From an uncultured Clostridia bacterium (GTDB taxonomy: Bacteria > Bacillota > Clostridia > TANB77 > CAG-465), in the NCBI GenBank assembly GCA_934169925.1, contig CAKPOO010000002.1, positions 150,004-214,003 of the forward strand: a stretch of DNA of 64,000 nt, in the 5' to 3' direction. Numbering within the stretch: position 1 is the stretch's first letter; each line of letters begins with the position of its first letter. This document shows, piece after piece, positions 51,233-60,546 of the stretch. Made by a program: the position numbers and the translations under genes. A model generated the notes under the pieces. The model saw only the letters and a program-made list of their open reading frames with translations, was not told the origin of the DNA and searched no databases.

Positions 51233-52258
51233 ATGATTATAAATAAAAATAAAATAGTATCATTATCAACGATAATATTTTTAACGATTGTTTTTATTAT
51301 TTTGAATTTTACATCTTTTTTTAATATAGTTTATTCTAAAATTAATAAAAATAACGTAAAAAAAGAATTACCTAGTGTTTATGTTGGAGGAGAATGTGTC
51401 GGAATTAAACTTCTTGCAACTGGAGTACTAGTAATGGATGTTGATAGAGAAGATACAGATTTAAAAATTGGTGATATAATACTTAAAGTAAATGATCAGA
51501 AAATAGAATCTAATTTAGAACTTGTTGATTTTGCAAAAAAGTCTAATGGAGAAAATTTAAATTTAGAAGTAAATAGAAATGGAGAGATTATAAACGTTAC
51601 TTTAACACCAATAATGGATAGTTTAAGTAATGAATATAAATTAGGGCTATGGGTAAAAGATAGTAGTGCAGGTATTGGTACTATCACTTTTTATAAAGAA
51701 GATGGTAAATTTGCAGCTCTTGGTCATGGTGTAACAGAAACAAAGCAAAATCAGATACTTCCAATAACTAGTGGAGCTATAACTTTTACAAATGTATTTG
51801 ATATAAAAAAAGGAGAAGCAAATAATCCAGGTGAATTAAAAGGAACACTTACTGATAAGATAGTTGGAGAAATTTTATCAAATAGTAAGGTAGGAATTTT
51901 TGGAAAAATGGACGATACTAGTTACTATAGTGAAAATGAGTTATTGCCACTTGCTTCTAAATTTGAAGTAAAAGAAGGAAAAGCAAAAATTATATGTACC
52001 TTAAAAAATAACACTAAAAAAGAGTATGAAGTAGAAATCCAAAAGATTATATATAATTCAGATACTAATAGAGATTTAGTTATAAAAATTACTGATGAAG
52101 AATTATTAAATTCAACAGGTGGAATTGTTCAAGGTATGAGTGGTGCACCAGTAATTCAGGATGGTAAGATTGTTGGAGCGTTAACACATGTATTTTTAAG
52201 TGATCCAACGCGTGGTTATGGTGTGTTTATAGAGAGTATGATAGATGATGTTAAATAA
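51233..52258 (+). CDS. spoIVB: SpoIVB serine peptidase
   Basis: A 341-residue S55-family protease. In spore formers it is secreted from the forespore into the space between the membranes and cleaves SpoIVFA, which triggers pro-sigma-K processing. N-terminal membrane anchor (about residues 10-30), PDZ domain (about 55-125: GVLVMDVDRE..., LKIGDIILKVNDQKI), then the peptidase with H165 (FAALGHGV) and S303 (GIVQGMSGAPVIQDGKIVGALTHVF). The ribosome site is weak: AGGAG lies 17 bases upstream, so coupling to the gene six bases before it is likely. Length is shorter than B. subtilis SpoIVB (425). Confidence 0.92.
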   Translation: MIINKNKIVSLSTIIFLTIVFIILNFTSFFNIVYSKINKNNVKKELPSVYVGGECVGIKLLATGVLVMDVDREDTDLKIGDIILKVNDQKIESNLELVDFAKKSNGENLNLEVNRNGEIINVTLTPIMDSLSNEYKLGLWVKDSSAGIGTITFYKEDGKFAALGHGVTETKQNQILPITSGAITFTNVFDIKKGEANNPGELKGTLTDKIVGEILSNSKVGIFGKMDDTSYYSENELLPLASKFEVKEGKAKIICTLKNNTKKEYEVEIQKIIYNSDTNRDLVIKITDEELLNSTGGIVQGMSGAPVIQDGKIVGALTHVFLSDPTRGYGVFIESMIDDVK

Positions 52259-52345
52259 TATTTGCATAATGCAAAGAGTATAGTTTCAATAAAAATAAAT
52301 TATAGAAATTATACAATATTTTCATGATAAATTCAATTAAGACTC

Positions 52346-52374
52346 TTGATTTGATAGATAAAAAATAGTACAAT
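52346..52374 (+). promoter_or_regulatory. Sigma-A promoter of the GNAT gene
   Basis: TTGATT, 17 bases, TACAAT, about 58 bases before the start. The rest of 52259-52432 shows nothing else. Confidence 0.55.
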
Positions 52375-52432
52375 GAGCATATTAATATTAATAAATTAAT
52401 TTATCAAATATCTTTGTAAAAGTAGGTAAAAT

Positions 52433-52888
52433 ATGGAAATTTTTGATTTAAAAGAAAAACTTGAATATTTAGATGAAGTAGCAACTTTAGAGTATGAAGA
52501 GTGGGCACATGATAAAGAAGAAAATAAAAAAGAAAGAATTAAATTAAAAAAAGAAAAAATTTGCAAAATGTTTTCTAGTAAAAATTTTTGTAAATTAATT
52601 TTAGTTGATAAGAATAATTTAATAGGGTTTATATCAATATTTCCGTCTGATTGTAAAGAGGAAGAAAAACTTACCCCTTGGTATGCCACAATGTATGTAA
52701 AAAAAGAATGTAGAAATAAGGGATATTCTAAAATACTAAATAATGCAATATTAAAAGAAGCAAAAAATAGAGGATTTAAAACTATATATTTAAAAACTGA
52801 TCTTGAAAATTATTACGAAAAATTTGGTGCTAAGTATATAAAAAAGTTAAATTCTGGTGAAAAGCTTTATAAATTTGAACTGAAATAA
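52433..52888 (+). CDS. GNAT-family N-acetyltransferase
   Basis: A 151-residue acetyltransferase of the GNAT fold. The acetyl-CoA motif A appears as WYATMYVKKECRNKGYSKILNNAILKEAKNRGFKTIYLKT, with the R/Q-x-x-G-x-G/A loop reading RNKGYS, and the C-terminal strand YYEKFGAKYI. The substrate cannot be inferred. AGTAGGTAAA lies before the ATG. Alone on its transcript, with promoter and terminator. Confidence 0.85.
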   Translation: MEIFDLKEKLEYLDEVATLEYEEWAHDKEENKKERIKLKKEKICKMFSSKNFCKLILVDKNNLIGFISIFPSDCKEEEKLTPWYATMYVKKECRNKGYSKILNNAILKEAKNRGFKTIYLKTDLENYYEKFGAKYIKKLNSGEKLYKFELK

Positions 52889-52920
52889 AATTGATTAAAA
52901 TATTATGTAATATATAATAT

Positions 52921-52952
52921 AAATGAGGTCTTATATATAGACTTCATTTTTT
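52921..52952 (+). terminator. Intrinsic terminator
   Basis: Arms AAATGAGGTCT and AGACTTCATTT, then T-run. Confidence 0.85.
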
Positions 52953-52984
52953 ATGATTAAAATAGTTAAAAAATATGAATTTTA

Positions 52985-53013
52985 TTGTAGAAAAATGTAG
53001 ACTATGTTATAAT
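52985..53013 (+). promoter_or_regulatory. Promoter of the large surface protein gene
   Basis: TTGTAG, 17 bases, TATAAT, about 28 bases before the start. Confidence 0.55.
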
Positions 53014-53040
53014 TTATAGTAGGTAAACTTAGGAGGAAGT

Positions 53041-56000
53041 ATGAAAAATCGTAGAAAAAAGATTTTTACATTTTCTATAATAAGTGTCATTTCTTTTATT
53101 AGTATTTTTGCTATTTGCAATTTTAATAGTGTAAATAGTGTTTCTGATAATAAAAGTGAAGTTTATTATAATAATGTGGAACAAGAAAAAAATGTAGAAG
53201 AGGAAAAATTTGTTTATTTATCTGATTTAGATTATATAGAGGATAATAAATGGTCATATGCAGGATATGGATCTTTAAAAAAAGACAAAAATATTGAAGA
53301 TGGAACAATTAGTTTGATTGTAGGTGGTGCTAAAAAGATTTTCGTAAAAGGTCTTGGAATTCATGCAACAGGCCAAGTAACATATGATATTTCTGATTTA
53401 TCTAGTAAATATACAAGATTTTTAGCAAAAGCAGGTGTAGACTCTTCAAAAGGAACTAATGGAAGTGTAACTTTTGAGGTTTTAGTTTCAAATGATGGAA
53501 TTTCTTTTGTATCATTGTATAAAACTGGTATTTTACGTGGAAATAGTGAAGCAAGTGATATTAATATTGATATATCAGGGTATAAATATTTAAGAATTTA
53601 TGTTGATAAATCAATTAATGGAAATTCATATGATCATGGAGTTTTAGCAGATGCAAAAATTGTAAAAGATGATTATACTAAAGAAGATACTGAATATACT
53701 AAAATTCATAAATTAGAGTATTATGATAATATCTTAAATAGTAACACTACAAAAGATAATATGAATAATAATTATCGTTTAATACTAGAAAGAGAATTTG
53801 TTAATAAAATTGGTTATGATGAAATACAAGCTTTGGTAAATACATATTCTAAATATAGAAAAACACTTGATTGGATATTAGAAAATGATGAAACATTAGA
53901 ACAAATTATAGAGGTTGGAGAAGTAAATGGACCTTCTTTTATTACTACTTTGGCTGATTTATATACTCAAAATAAAGAAATTTTAAGTAGTAAAAATGGT
54001 AAAATTTATCAAAAAATGATGATAGGTCTTGCTGCTACTTATTCAACAGATAAGGTAGCTTCTGCTTTACAATTTGGACATATGGTAGCATCTTATGATT
54101 ATTTGGAAAGATTTGATATTTATAAAAATATGTATGATACTACAACTTTAGGCATTTATAAAGAGGCATTTAATAATTATCCAATGGAATTAATAAGATC
54201 TGTTATGAGCGATGGTGCTCGTAATGATGAAATAAAGTGGCTTAATTATTATACTAAGAGTAAGGATTATAATCAAAGTGTTTATTCATACGTAAATCAT
54301 ACTGGTACCGGTGTTGGATATAATGATGAAAAATATCATAACGAAGCATATAAAGAAGAGTATGATAAAAAATACAAATTATCTTTATATAATGTACCTT
54401 TTGCAGATGCAGTTCAAAGATACTGGATGGTTATTGATAAAGGTGGAATTTGTTGGAATCAATCACGTGTTTTCCAATCTTTATTTAATAGTATAGCAAG
54501 TCCAACAATAGGTTCTTATCAACCAGCACATGAAGTTTCATTTTATTTTATACCTAATAGCGATGGTACTGGAAAATGGAATATGGCAAATAACATATTT
54601 GGTTGGGGAAAAACTGCAACATCTTGGTATGGTGGAAATACCTATAGAACAATATTTAATTGGGGGAATAAATCATTTACGGATAAAATAATAAGTTCTA
54701 ATACTTATGGAAATAATGCAGGATATATTTATTTAGCTCAAGAAAACCTTAATAGATATGATGATTATAAAAAATCATTATACTTAAATTTACTTGCTAA
54801 TTCTTATACTGAAAATAGTAAAAAGATTGAAACATATAATTTAGCTTTAGATAATATTAATATTAATTTAGATAGCTACGATTATATAATTAATACATAC
54901 AAGAAAATGGATAATATAACAAGTGATGATTGGTACAATTTAGCTTTAGAAATTATTTCTAATTATACATATTATCCAATGGCTATGAATGATTTATTAA
55001 AAGTTATTACTCCTTATCTTGACGGAGCAAAATTAATAGATATAAATAACAAAGAATATAATGCTTTAAAAATTGCTTCAAAAGCAACATCTGAGAATGT
55101 TTTACACGATCAAGCAGCAAGAGAAATTGCAAATGTACTTTTAAATAATATTGATTCAGAAATTGCATCTTTTTCATTCGATGGAAAAAATGCTAATAAG
55201 ATAGTGTTTAATGATTTATATAAAAATTATGACATAGCATGGCATTATAGTTTAGATGGTGGTATTACAAAATCAGAAGCAATTACTAAAAAAGAATATT
55301 TATTAACTGATGATGAAGTAAAAAATATAAATGATACTAATGACATTTTAATATATATTGATGGACTAGATGTAAATACACCTTCATATACAATAGATAT
55401 TGTAAAAGGAGAAATGCCTACTAATGATGGAAATGATGATTTATATGCTAATGATTTAGAAAACAAAGTTATTGGAGTAACAGATTTTATGGAGTGGCGT
55501 TATAATAACCAAGAGTTATGGAAATCATACAGTAGTGAGTATCCTGATTTAACTGGTGACAAAAAAGTTGAAGTTAGAATTAAAGCAACAGGTAATGCAC
55601 TTGCAAGTGAGTATAAAACTTACACATTTACAAAAGATACTGATACTGAAAATAGAAAATACATACCTATTTCAAATTTAAGTATTGAAGATTATTCTTC
55701 TCAAGCTGACGCTCAAAAAAGATATGCTACAAATGCAATTGATGGAAATTATAACACAAATTGGCATTCAGCTTGGAATGGTTCTGATACAAAAAGGTAT
55801 ATTGTTATAAAAGTAAAAAATCCAGTTTATTTATCTAGTGTTGAATATGTTCCTGGTGGTGGAGGAAACGGTAAAATTATCGATGGCCTTATTGAGGGAA
55901 GTATTGATGGTGTTAATTGGGTAACATTAGGAAAGAGTACAGGTCTTACTTATACAGGTAATCAAAATTCATATTCTTATGGATTTAACAATATCAAAAA

Positions 56001-57471
56001 TTTTGAAACTGATTCTAGTGTTTTAGTTCAATATGTAAAAATTACAGCAACTAAAGCTTCTAATGGAAATTGGTTTAATGCTAGAATGTTTAATCTATAT
56101 CAAGATACTACAAATAACCAAAAGCCAACAGCTGACATTGTATATAGCACTAAAGAGGTAACAAATAAAGATGTAGTTGCAACACTTGTTAATTTTAGTA
56201 GTGAAAATATTAAAATAACTAGTGAAGGTGGAAATACACATACATTTACACAAAATGGTACATTTGAATTTACTTTTGTTGATACATTTACTGTAAAAGT
56301 AGGAAGTAGTGTAGCTACAGTAGACTGGATTGATAAAGAAGCTCCAACTGCTCAAATAGAATATAGCACTACTTTACCAACTAATAAGAGTGTTATAGCA
56401 ACATTAAAACCAAGTGAGGAAGTAACAGTTACTAATAACGGAAAATTATCTATTACAGATGATGGAAAAGTGCTAGATTGTTTAGGAAATGTAATGGAAG
56501 ATTATTTGGTAGATGAAAATGGTAATGTAACAGATAAAAATGGAGTTTATGTTACTAATATGAGTACATTTACTTATGAATTTATTCAAAATGGAGAATT
56601 TACATTTGAATTTGTAGATAAAGCAGGTAATAAGGGTTCAAAAACAGCTAAAGTTACTTGGATAGATACTACTTTACCTAAAGCAGATTTAACCTATGAC
56701 ATTTTAACACCTACAAATAAAGATGTAACAGTAACACTTACTTTTGATAAAAAAGTAAAGGTTACTAACAATAATGGAAGTAATTCATATACATTTACAA
56801 AAAATGGAGAATTTGTTTTTGAATTTGTTGATGAAGCTGGAAACACTAACACAGCTACAGCTAAAGTTACTTGGATTGATAAAGAGGCTCCAACTGCATC
56901 TTTAAAATATGATAAGAGTGGTAAAGATAAAGCTGTTGTAAGTGTTATTAATCCTAGTAAAGAAATAACATTTGAAAATTGTACAGGTGTATATGAATTT
57001 ACAAAAAATGGCACTTATGAAATAGTTTTTTATGATAAACTTGGAAATAAAGGATGTGTAACTGCTATTATAGATTGGTTAAAAGATAGTAGTGATAATA
57101 ATAACACTAATACTAATACTAACACTAACATTAATAACAGTACTAATAATAACAATACTTTAGATAAAGTAACAAATGATGAAGTTAAAAATGAATTGAG
57201 TAGCAATAATAATGTAACAGATTTTAAAAATTTAATAGAAAAAGAAAATACTACTAATAATGATATTAAAGAAGATATTGAAAATGAAGATTTATCTGAT
57301 AATGATAAAAATGATGAAGTTATAGAAGATGAAGGTAATGCTACAAATAGCATTAGTGATACTACTATAGGTGTAAAACAAAATAATTATACAATTTTAA
57401 TTTGGGTTATAGCTTCTATAGTTGTAATTATAATTGTAGTAATAATTATAAAAAAGAAAAATAATAATTAA
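53041..57471 (+). CDS. Large multidomain surface protein: NPCBM, transglutaminase-like, F5/8C, Ig-like repeats
   Basis: A 1476-residue exported protein. Signal peptide about residues 1-33; NPCBM-type carbohydrate-binding module about 57-215 (YLSDLDYIEDNKWSYAGYGS, KGLGIHATGQVTYDIS). A catalytic-looking region has C471 (GGICWNQSRVFQSLF), H497 (QPAHEVSFYF) and N517/N518 (GKWNMANNIFGWG), resembling transglutaminase-like cysteine enzymes. An F5/8 type C module spans about 880-1020 (ATNAIDGNYNTNWHS). Four Ig-like repeats span about 1022-1340 (KEAPTA..., FTKNGEFVFEFVDEAGNT...). An Asn/Thr linker leads to a C-terminal membrane anchor (about 1447-1469) with a KKKNNN end; there is no LPXTG. Probably binds and acts on host or mucin glycans; AGGAGGAAGT precedes the ATG. 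Confidence 0.82.
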   Translation: MKNRRKKIFTFSIISVISFISIFAICNFNSVNSVSDNKSEVYYNNVEQEKNVEEEKFVYLSDLDYIEDNKWSYAGYGSLKKDKNIEDGTISLIVGGAKKIFVKGLGIHATGQVTYDISDLSSKYTRFLAKAGVDSSKGTNGSVTFEVLVSNDGISFVSLYKTGILRGNSEASDINIDISGYKYLRIYVDKSINGNSYDHGVLADAKIVKDDYTKEDTEYTKIHKLEYYDNILNSNTTKDNMNNNYRLILEREFVNKIGYDEIQALVNTYSKYRKTLDWILENDETLEQIIEVGEVNGPSFITTLADLYTQNKEILSSKNGKIYQKMMIGLAATYSTDKVASALQFGHMVASYDYLERFDIYKNMYDTTTLGIYKEAFNNYPMELIRSVMSDGARNDEIKWLNYYTKSKDYNQSVYSYVNHTGTGVGYNDEKYHNEAYKEEYDKKYKLSLYNVPFADAVQRYWMVIDKGGICWNQSRVFQSLFNSIASPTIGSYQPAHEVSFYFIPNSDGTGKWNMANNIFGWGKTATSWYGGNTYRTIFNWGNKSFTDKIISSNTYGNNAGYIYLAQENLNRYDDYKKSLYLNLLANSYTENSKKIETYNLALDNININLDSYDYIINTYKKMDNITSDDWYNLALEIISNYTYYPMAMNDLLKVITPYLDGAKLIDINNKEYNALKIASKATSENVLHDQAAREIANVLLNNIDSEIASFSFDGKNANKIVFNDLYKNYDIAWHYSLDGGITKSEAITKKEYLLTDDEVKNINDTNDILIYIDGLDVNTPSYTIDIVKGEMPTNDGNDDLYANDLENKVIGVTDFMEWRYNNQELWKSYSSEYPDLTGDKKVEVRIKATGNALASEYKTYTFTKDTDTENRKYIPISNLSIEDYSSQADAQKRYATNAIDGNYNTNWHSAWNGSDTKRYIVIKVKNPVYLSSVEYVPGGGGNGKIIDGLIEGSIDGVNWVTLGKSTGLTYTGNQNSYSYGFNNIKNFETDSSVLVQYVKITATKASNGNWFNARMFNLYQDTTNNQKPTADIVYSTKEVTNKDVVATLVNFSSENIKITSEGGNTHTFTQNGTFEFTFVDTFTVKVGSSVATVDWIDKEAPTAQIEYSTTLPTNKSVIATLKPSEEVTVTNNGKLSITDDGKVLDCLGNVMEDYLVDENGNVTDKNGVYVTNMSTFTYEFIQNGEFTFEFVDKAGNKGSKTAKVTWIDTTLPKADLTYDILTPTNKDVTVTLTFDKKVKVTNNNGSNSYTFTKNGEFVFEFVDEAGNTNTATAKVTWIDKEAPTASLKYDKSGKDKAVVSVINPSKEITFENCTGVYEFTKNGTYEIVFYDKLGNKGCVTAIIDWLKDSSDNNNTNTNTNTNINNSTNNNNTLDKVTNDEVKNELSSNNNVTDFKNLIEKENTTNNDIKEDIENEDLSDNDKNDEVIEDEGNATNSISDTTIGVKQNNYTILIWVIASIVVIIIVVIIIKKKNNN

Positions 57472-57486
57472 AAAGGAAGAAAAAAT

Positions 57487-57966
57487 ATGGATATAAGAAT
57501 CAAAAATGAAAAAGAAGAATTTCACGTAAGATCTTGTGGAATATTAAAACAAAATAATAAATTTTTAATTATGAATGTAAATAAACAAGAATATTATCAT
57601 ATACCTGGTGGTCATGTAGAAATTGGAGAAGATTCAAAACAAACTGTTATTCGTGAAATTAAAGAAGAAGTATGTTGTGATATAAGTAAAGCTAAATTAT
57701 TTGCAATCCAAGAAAATTTTTGGATGAAAAAAGATGTTAAATGTCATGGAATTGAGTTTTATTATATTTTAGAAACAAATCAAAAATTACCAGATGATGA
57801 CTATGAAAGAATTGAGATTGATAAGGGTAAAGAAAACATTTTAGAGTTTAAATGGGTAACAAGTGAAAATCTTAAAAATATAGATTTAAGACCAAGTAGT
57901 ATAAAAGATTTGTTAGTATCTGGTGAATATAAAAATGGACTAAAATATATTGTAAATAAAAATTAA
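57487..57966 (+). CDS. Nudix hydrolase
   Basis: A 159-residue hydrolase of nucleoside diphosphate derivatives. The Nudix box reads GGHVEIGEDSKQTVIREIKEEVCCDI, which keeps the metal-binding REUxEE core but has cysteine where the late glycine is usual. Upstream KFLIMNVNKQEYYHIPGG is typical. It starts 15 bases after the surface-protein gene with AAGGAAG ahead and is probably co-transcribed with it; a terminator follows. Substrate unknown. Confidence 0.88.
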   Translation: MDIRIKNEKEEFHVRSCGILKQNNKFLIMNVNKQEYYHIPGGHVEIGEDSKQTVIREIKEEVCCDISKAKLFAIQENFWMKKDVKCHGIEFYYILETNQKLPDDDYERIEIDKGKENILEFKWVTSENLKNIDLRPSSIKDLLVSGEYKNGLKYIVNKN

Positions 57967-57989
57967 TTTGTATAAATAATATATAATTT

Positions 57990-58020
57990 TAAAAAGTATC
58001 TTTAAAAAGATACTTTTTTT
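57990..58020 (+). terminator. Intrinsic terminator
   Basis: AAAAAGTATCTTT pairing with AAGATACTTTTT, then T-run. Confidence 0.85.
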
Positions 58021-58056
58021 GTGGTATAATTGATTATATATTTTAGAGGTGTGCTT

Positions 58057-59190
58057 ATGGCAAATATATTAGATTATTTAAATTGGCGTGGAGATTTAAG
58101 CTTTAAAATTTCTAAATTTAATGAAGTAGATAATGTAATATTTTCAAGGTTTTCATATTTAGATTATGATAATATTTTAGATAAAAATGAAACTGTTAGT
58201 ATTTATGAATTAAATGAAAGATATACATATGAAACTAGTAAAGAAAAAGTTGTTTTAAGTCCTCGTGATCCAGATTTGTTACACAAAATGGCAAATACAA
58301 AAAGGTATCAAGATATTCTTGTAGCAAAGTATGTTAATAAAATAGATGTAAAGACAGAGGAACAATTTAGTGCTTTAACTTTAATTTTACCTGATGGTAC
58401 TTTGTATGTTTCATTTAGAGGAACTGATGATACTATAGTTGGTTGGAAAGAAGATTTCAATCTAAGTTTTAAAGAAGAAATTCCTGCCCAAAAATCAGCA
58501 TTAAGATATTTAAAAAATATTTTAAAAGAATATAAAGAGGAAAAAATTAGAATAGGTGGTCATTCAAAAGGTGGAAATCTTGCACTATATGCAGCTATGA
58601 ATATATCTGATGATGATAAAAAAAGAGTTATAAATATTTTTAACAATGATGGGCCTGGGTTCCAAAAAGATATAATTTTAAGCGAGAAATTTAAGTCAAT
58701 TCAAAATAAAATTTATAATTTTATACCACAAACATCTATTGTTGGAAGATTGTTATTCCATGGAAAAAACTATATAGTTGTTGAAAGTGGAGCAAAAGGA
58801 ATCATGCAACACGATGTGTATACATGGCATGTTTTAGGAAAAGAATTTGTTCATTTAAACTCACTTGATGAACAAAGTGCTATGATACAAAAAGCAATAG
58901 AAAATTGGATGAACGAGTTAGATAATGAACATAGAGGAGAGTTTATAGAAACTTTATATAAAATTTTAAATGAAACCAATGTAAAAACAGTTCAAGAATT
59001 TACTGATAATTGGCAAAGAAATGCTATTACTATGTTAAAATCATATAAAAATATTCCAGAAGTTGATAGAAAAATGATTATAAGGACTATAGTTTTACTT
59101 TTTGGTTCTGGGAAAAATGTAATTGCAAATTTTTTACCTAAAATTCAAATAAAAAAGAAAAAAGTAAAGAAGGTTAAGGATGAAAATTAA
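58057..59190 (+). CDS. Mbeg1-like (DUF2974) alpha/beta hydrolase
   Basis: A 377-residue intracellular hydrolase of the lipase-like DUF2974 family. It begins NILDYLNWRGDLSF with FNEVDNVIFSRFSYLDY, as usual for the family; then VSFRGTDDTIVGWKEDFNLSF and the nucleophile elbow GGHSKGGNLALY (S170, GxSxG). Further on come NNDGPGF and the possible acid/histidine region QHDVYTWHV. No signal peptide. An earlier in-frame start is unlikely, since AGAGGTG is spaced correctly for ATG 58057. The -10-like TATAAT at 58025 suggests its own promoter; a shared terminator follows. Substrate unknown. Confidence 0.85.
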   Translation: MANILDYLNWRGDLSFKISKFNEVDNVIFSRFSYLDYDNILDKNETVSIYELNERYTYETSKEKVVLSPRDPDLLHKMANTKRYQDILVAKYVNKIDVKTEEQFSALTLILPDGTLYVSFRGTDDTIVGWKEDFNLSFKEEIPAQKSALRYLKNILKEYKEEKIRIGGHSKGGNLALYAAMNISDDDKKRVINIFNNDGPGFQKDIILSEKFKSIQNKIYNFIPQTSIVGRLLFHGKNYIVVESGAKGIMQHDVYTWHVLGKEFVHLNSLDEQSAMIQKAIENWMNELDNEHRGEFIETLYKILNETNVKTVQEFTDNWQRNAITMLKSYKNIPEVDRKMIIRTIVLLFGSGKNVIANFLPKIQIKKKKVKKVKDEN

Positions 59191-59194
59191 TGAT

Positions 59195-59226
59195 AAAAAA
59201 GAAGTACGTAATGTACTTCTTTTTTA
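59195..59226. terminator. Bidirectional terminator
   Basis: AAAAAAGAAGTAC, a 5-base loop, GTACTTCTTTTTT, between convergent genes. Confidence 0.9.
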
Positions 59227-59229
59227 TTA

Positions 59230-59745
59230 TTAGTTTAATTTTATTTCCTTATTAATACTTCCTTTTGGTACATAAAAAGCATAATATGTCTTTGCACTTT
59301 TTAAAGTAAATATCGATTTAAATTTAGGATCCTTTTTATAAATTACTAACTTTGGTATATCACAATTTTCCTGTTCGATTTCTGTGATATCCTTATTCCT
59401 ACTTGCAAGCTGTGCAATTTTATAATTGTTGCCGTTTTTATCAATGCTAGAGTTATCATTTAGTTTATATCTGTAAGTATAGACGTTATCACTAGAAAGT
59501 GAAACGTAAAACATCATTCTTTCAGAACCACTTATTGTTTGGTTAGAAAGAGATGCGAGTTCATACTCATTCTTTACTTTTAAGTTTTCGTTCCAACCTC
59601 TAACCGGACAAAAACATGGAACCAGAAGAGATACAAGAATACCCAAAACGGCTAAAAGTACAGATAAACCATCTTTCACATCCATGTACCAAAGAAATGC
59701 ACCAATAGCTACAGAAACAATAATACCAACAATTAAAATTACCAT
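59230..59745 (-). CDS. Triplicated membrane protein, copy 1
   Basis: A 171-residue protein, first of three minus-strand paralogs. It has two N-terminal membrane segments (about residues 2-17 and 27-49) and an extracytoplasmic beta domain with the shared pattern EYELASLSNQ, YVSLSSDNVYTYRYK, YKIAQLASRN, ITEIEQENCDIPKLVIYKKDPKF, TYYAFYVPKGSINK. I recall similar small proteins in Clostridia and their prophages, without known function. AAAGGATGG is placed before the ATG. Its leader resembles those of the other two copies. Confidence 0.72.
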   Translation of the reverse strand: MVILIVGIIVSVAIGAFLWYMDVKDGLSVLLAVLGILVSLLVPCFCPVRGWNENLKVKNEYELASLSNQTISGSERMMFYVSLSSDNVYTYRYKLNDNSSIDKNGNNYKIAQLASRNKDITEIEQENCDIPKLVIYKKDPKFKSIFTLKSAKTYYAFYVPKGSINKEIKLN

Positions 59746-59844
59746 AAATTACCATCCTTTTAATTATAAAATAGATGTTATAAATTTATGTAAATAATTA
59801 TATAGCATAAAAATACTTATGTATAAACTATTAGTTTGATTAAA

Positions 59845-59874
59845 AAAAAGAAAAAAAGTGCAAATTTTACACTT
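59845..59874 (-). terminator. Probable terminator of copy 2
   Basis: Minus strand: GGAAGTGT, AT-rich loop, GCACTT, then T7. Confidence 0.55.
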
Positions 59875-59898
59875 CCTTTCTAAAAAATATTATTTTGG

Positions 59899-60363
59899 TT
59901 ATAGTTTGTTATTTACAAAAGATCCTTTAGGTATTACAAAAGAGTAATATATTTTTGTTTTTGCATAATTAAATATCCAATTAAATTTAGGAACTTTTTC
60001 ATTAACAATTAATTTTGGACTATCACAATTTTCTTGTTCTATCACTTCAATACCATTATCATTTTTTGATAGAGTTTTAATTTCATAGAGTTTATCGTCA
60101 GATTTATATTGGCAAATATACACATCGTCGCTAGAAAGTAGAAGATAAGAATCTTTACTTATATTTTCTGTTTCCTTTGAGATTGGAACAAGTTCGTATT
60201 CGGATGTTAAATTTGTACTTCCACCTATTGGAATATACATTGGTACGTATATAGTTGCTGAAATAAAAAACATGAAAAAAAGTGAAGCAATAACAGGGTG
60301 TTTTTTCGCAAGAAAGTCTGTAATAACCAAATTCAAAATAAGACATATTATTAAAGTTACCAT
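59899..60363 (-). CDS. Triplicated membrane protein, copy 2
   Basis: A 154-residue paralog of the proteins on each side. Two N-terminal membrane segments are followed by EYELVPISKE, YLLLSSDDVYICQYK, YEIKTLSKNDNGIEVIEQENCDSPKLIV, KIYYSFVIPKGSF. The frame stays open 22 codons upstream, but AAGGAGGG sits 8-9 bases ahead of the ATG at 60363 and the N-terminus then aligns with copies 1 and 3, so this start is preferred. It has its own promoter and terminator. Confidence 0.72.
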   Translation of the reverse strand: MVTLIICLILNLVITDFLAKKHPVIASLFFMFFISATIYVPMYIPIGGSTNLTSEYELVPISKETENISKDSYLLLSSDDVYICQYKSDDKLYEIKTLSKNDNGIEVIEQENCDSPKLIVNEKVPKFNWIFNYAKTKIYYSFVIPKGSFVNNKL

Positions 60364-60419
60364 AAATAAATCCCTCCTTTTAATTATAAAAGTTATATAA
60401 ATTTTAAAATTATGTAAAT

Positions 60420-60448
60420 ATAATACCATAATTTTAAGTCAATGTAAA
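60420..60448 (-). promoter_or_regulatory. Promoter of copy 2
   Basis: Minus strand: TTTACA, 17 bases, TATTAT. The sequence from the -10 box to the ribosome site is conserved with copy 3. Confidence 0.55.
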
Positions 60449-60489
60449 GATGTAATAAGAAATAGTAGACAACAATTTTAAATTTATAT

Positions 60490-60530
60490 AATAAAGAGAA
60501 GTACATTTTAATTTTGTACTTCTCTTTATT
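60490..60530 (-). terminator. Hairpin terminator of copy 3
   Basis: Perfect arms AATAAAGAGAAGTAC and GTACTTCTCTTTATT; the T-run on the minus strand is weak. Confidence 0.65.
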
Positions 60531-60546
60531 TGTGCCAGTTTCTAAT

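Noticed and set aside
57030..57353. 107-codon minus-strand frame opposite the Asn/Thr linker of the surface protein
   Set aside because: The Leu/Val repeats are the complement of a low-complexity AAT/ACT tract; no start signals.
60155..60346. 63-codon minus-strand frame inside copy 2 of the triplicated gene
   Set aside because: Different frame from the paralog-supported gene and no start signal.
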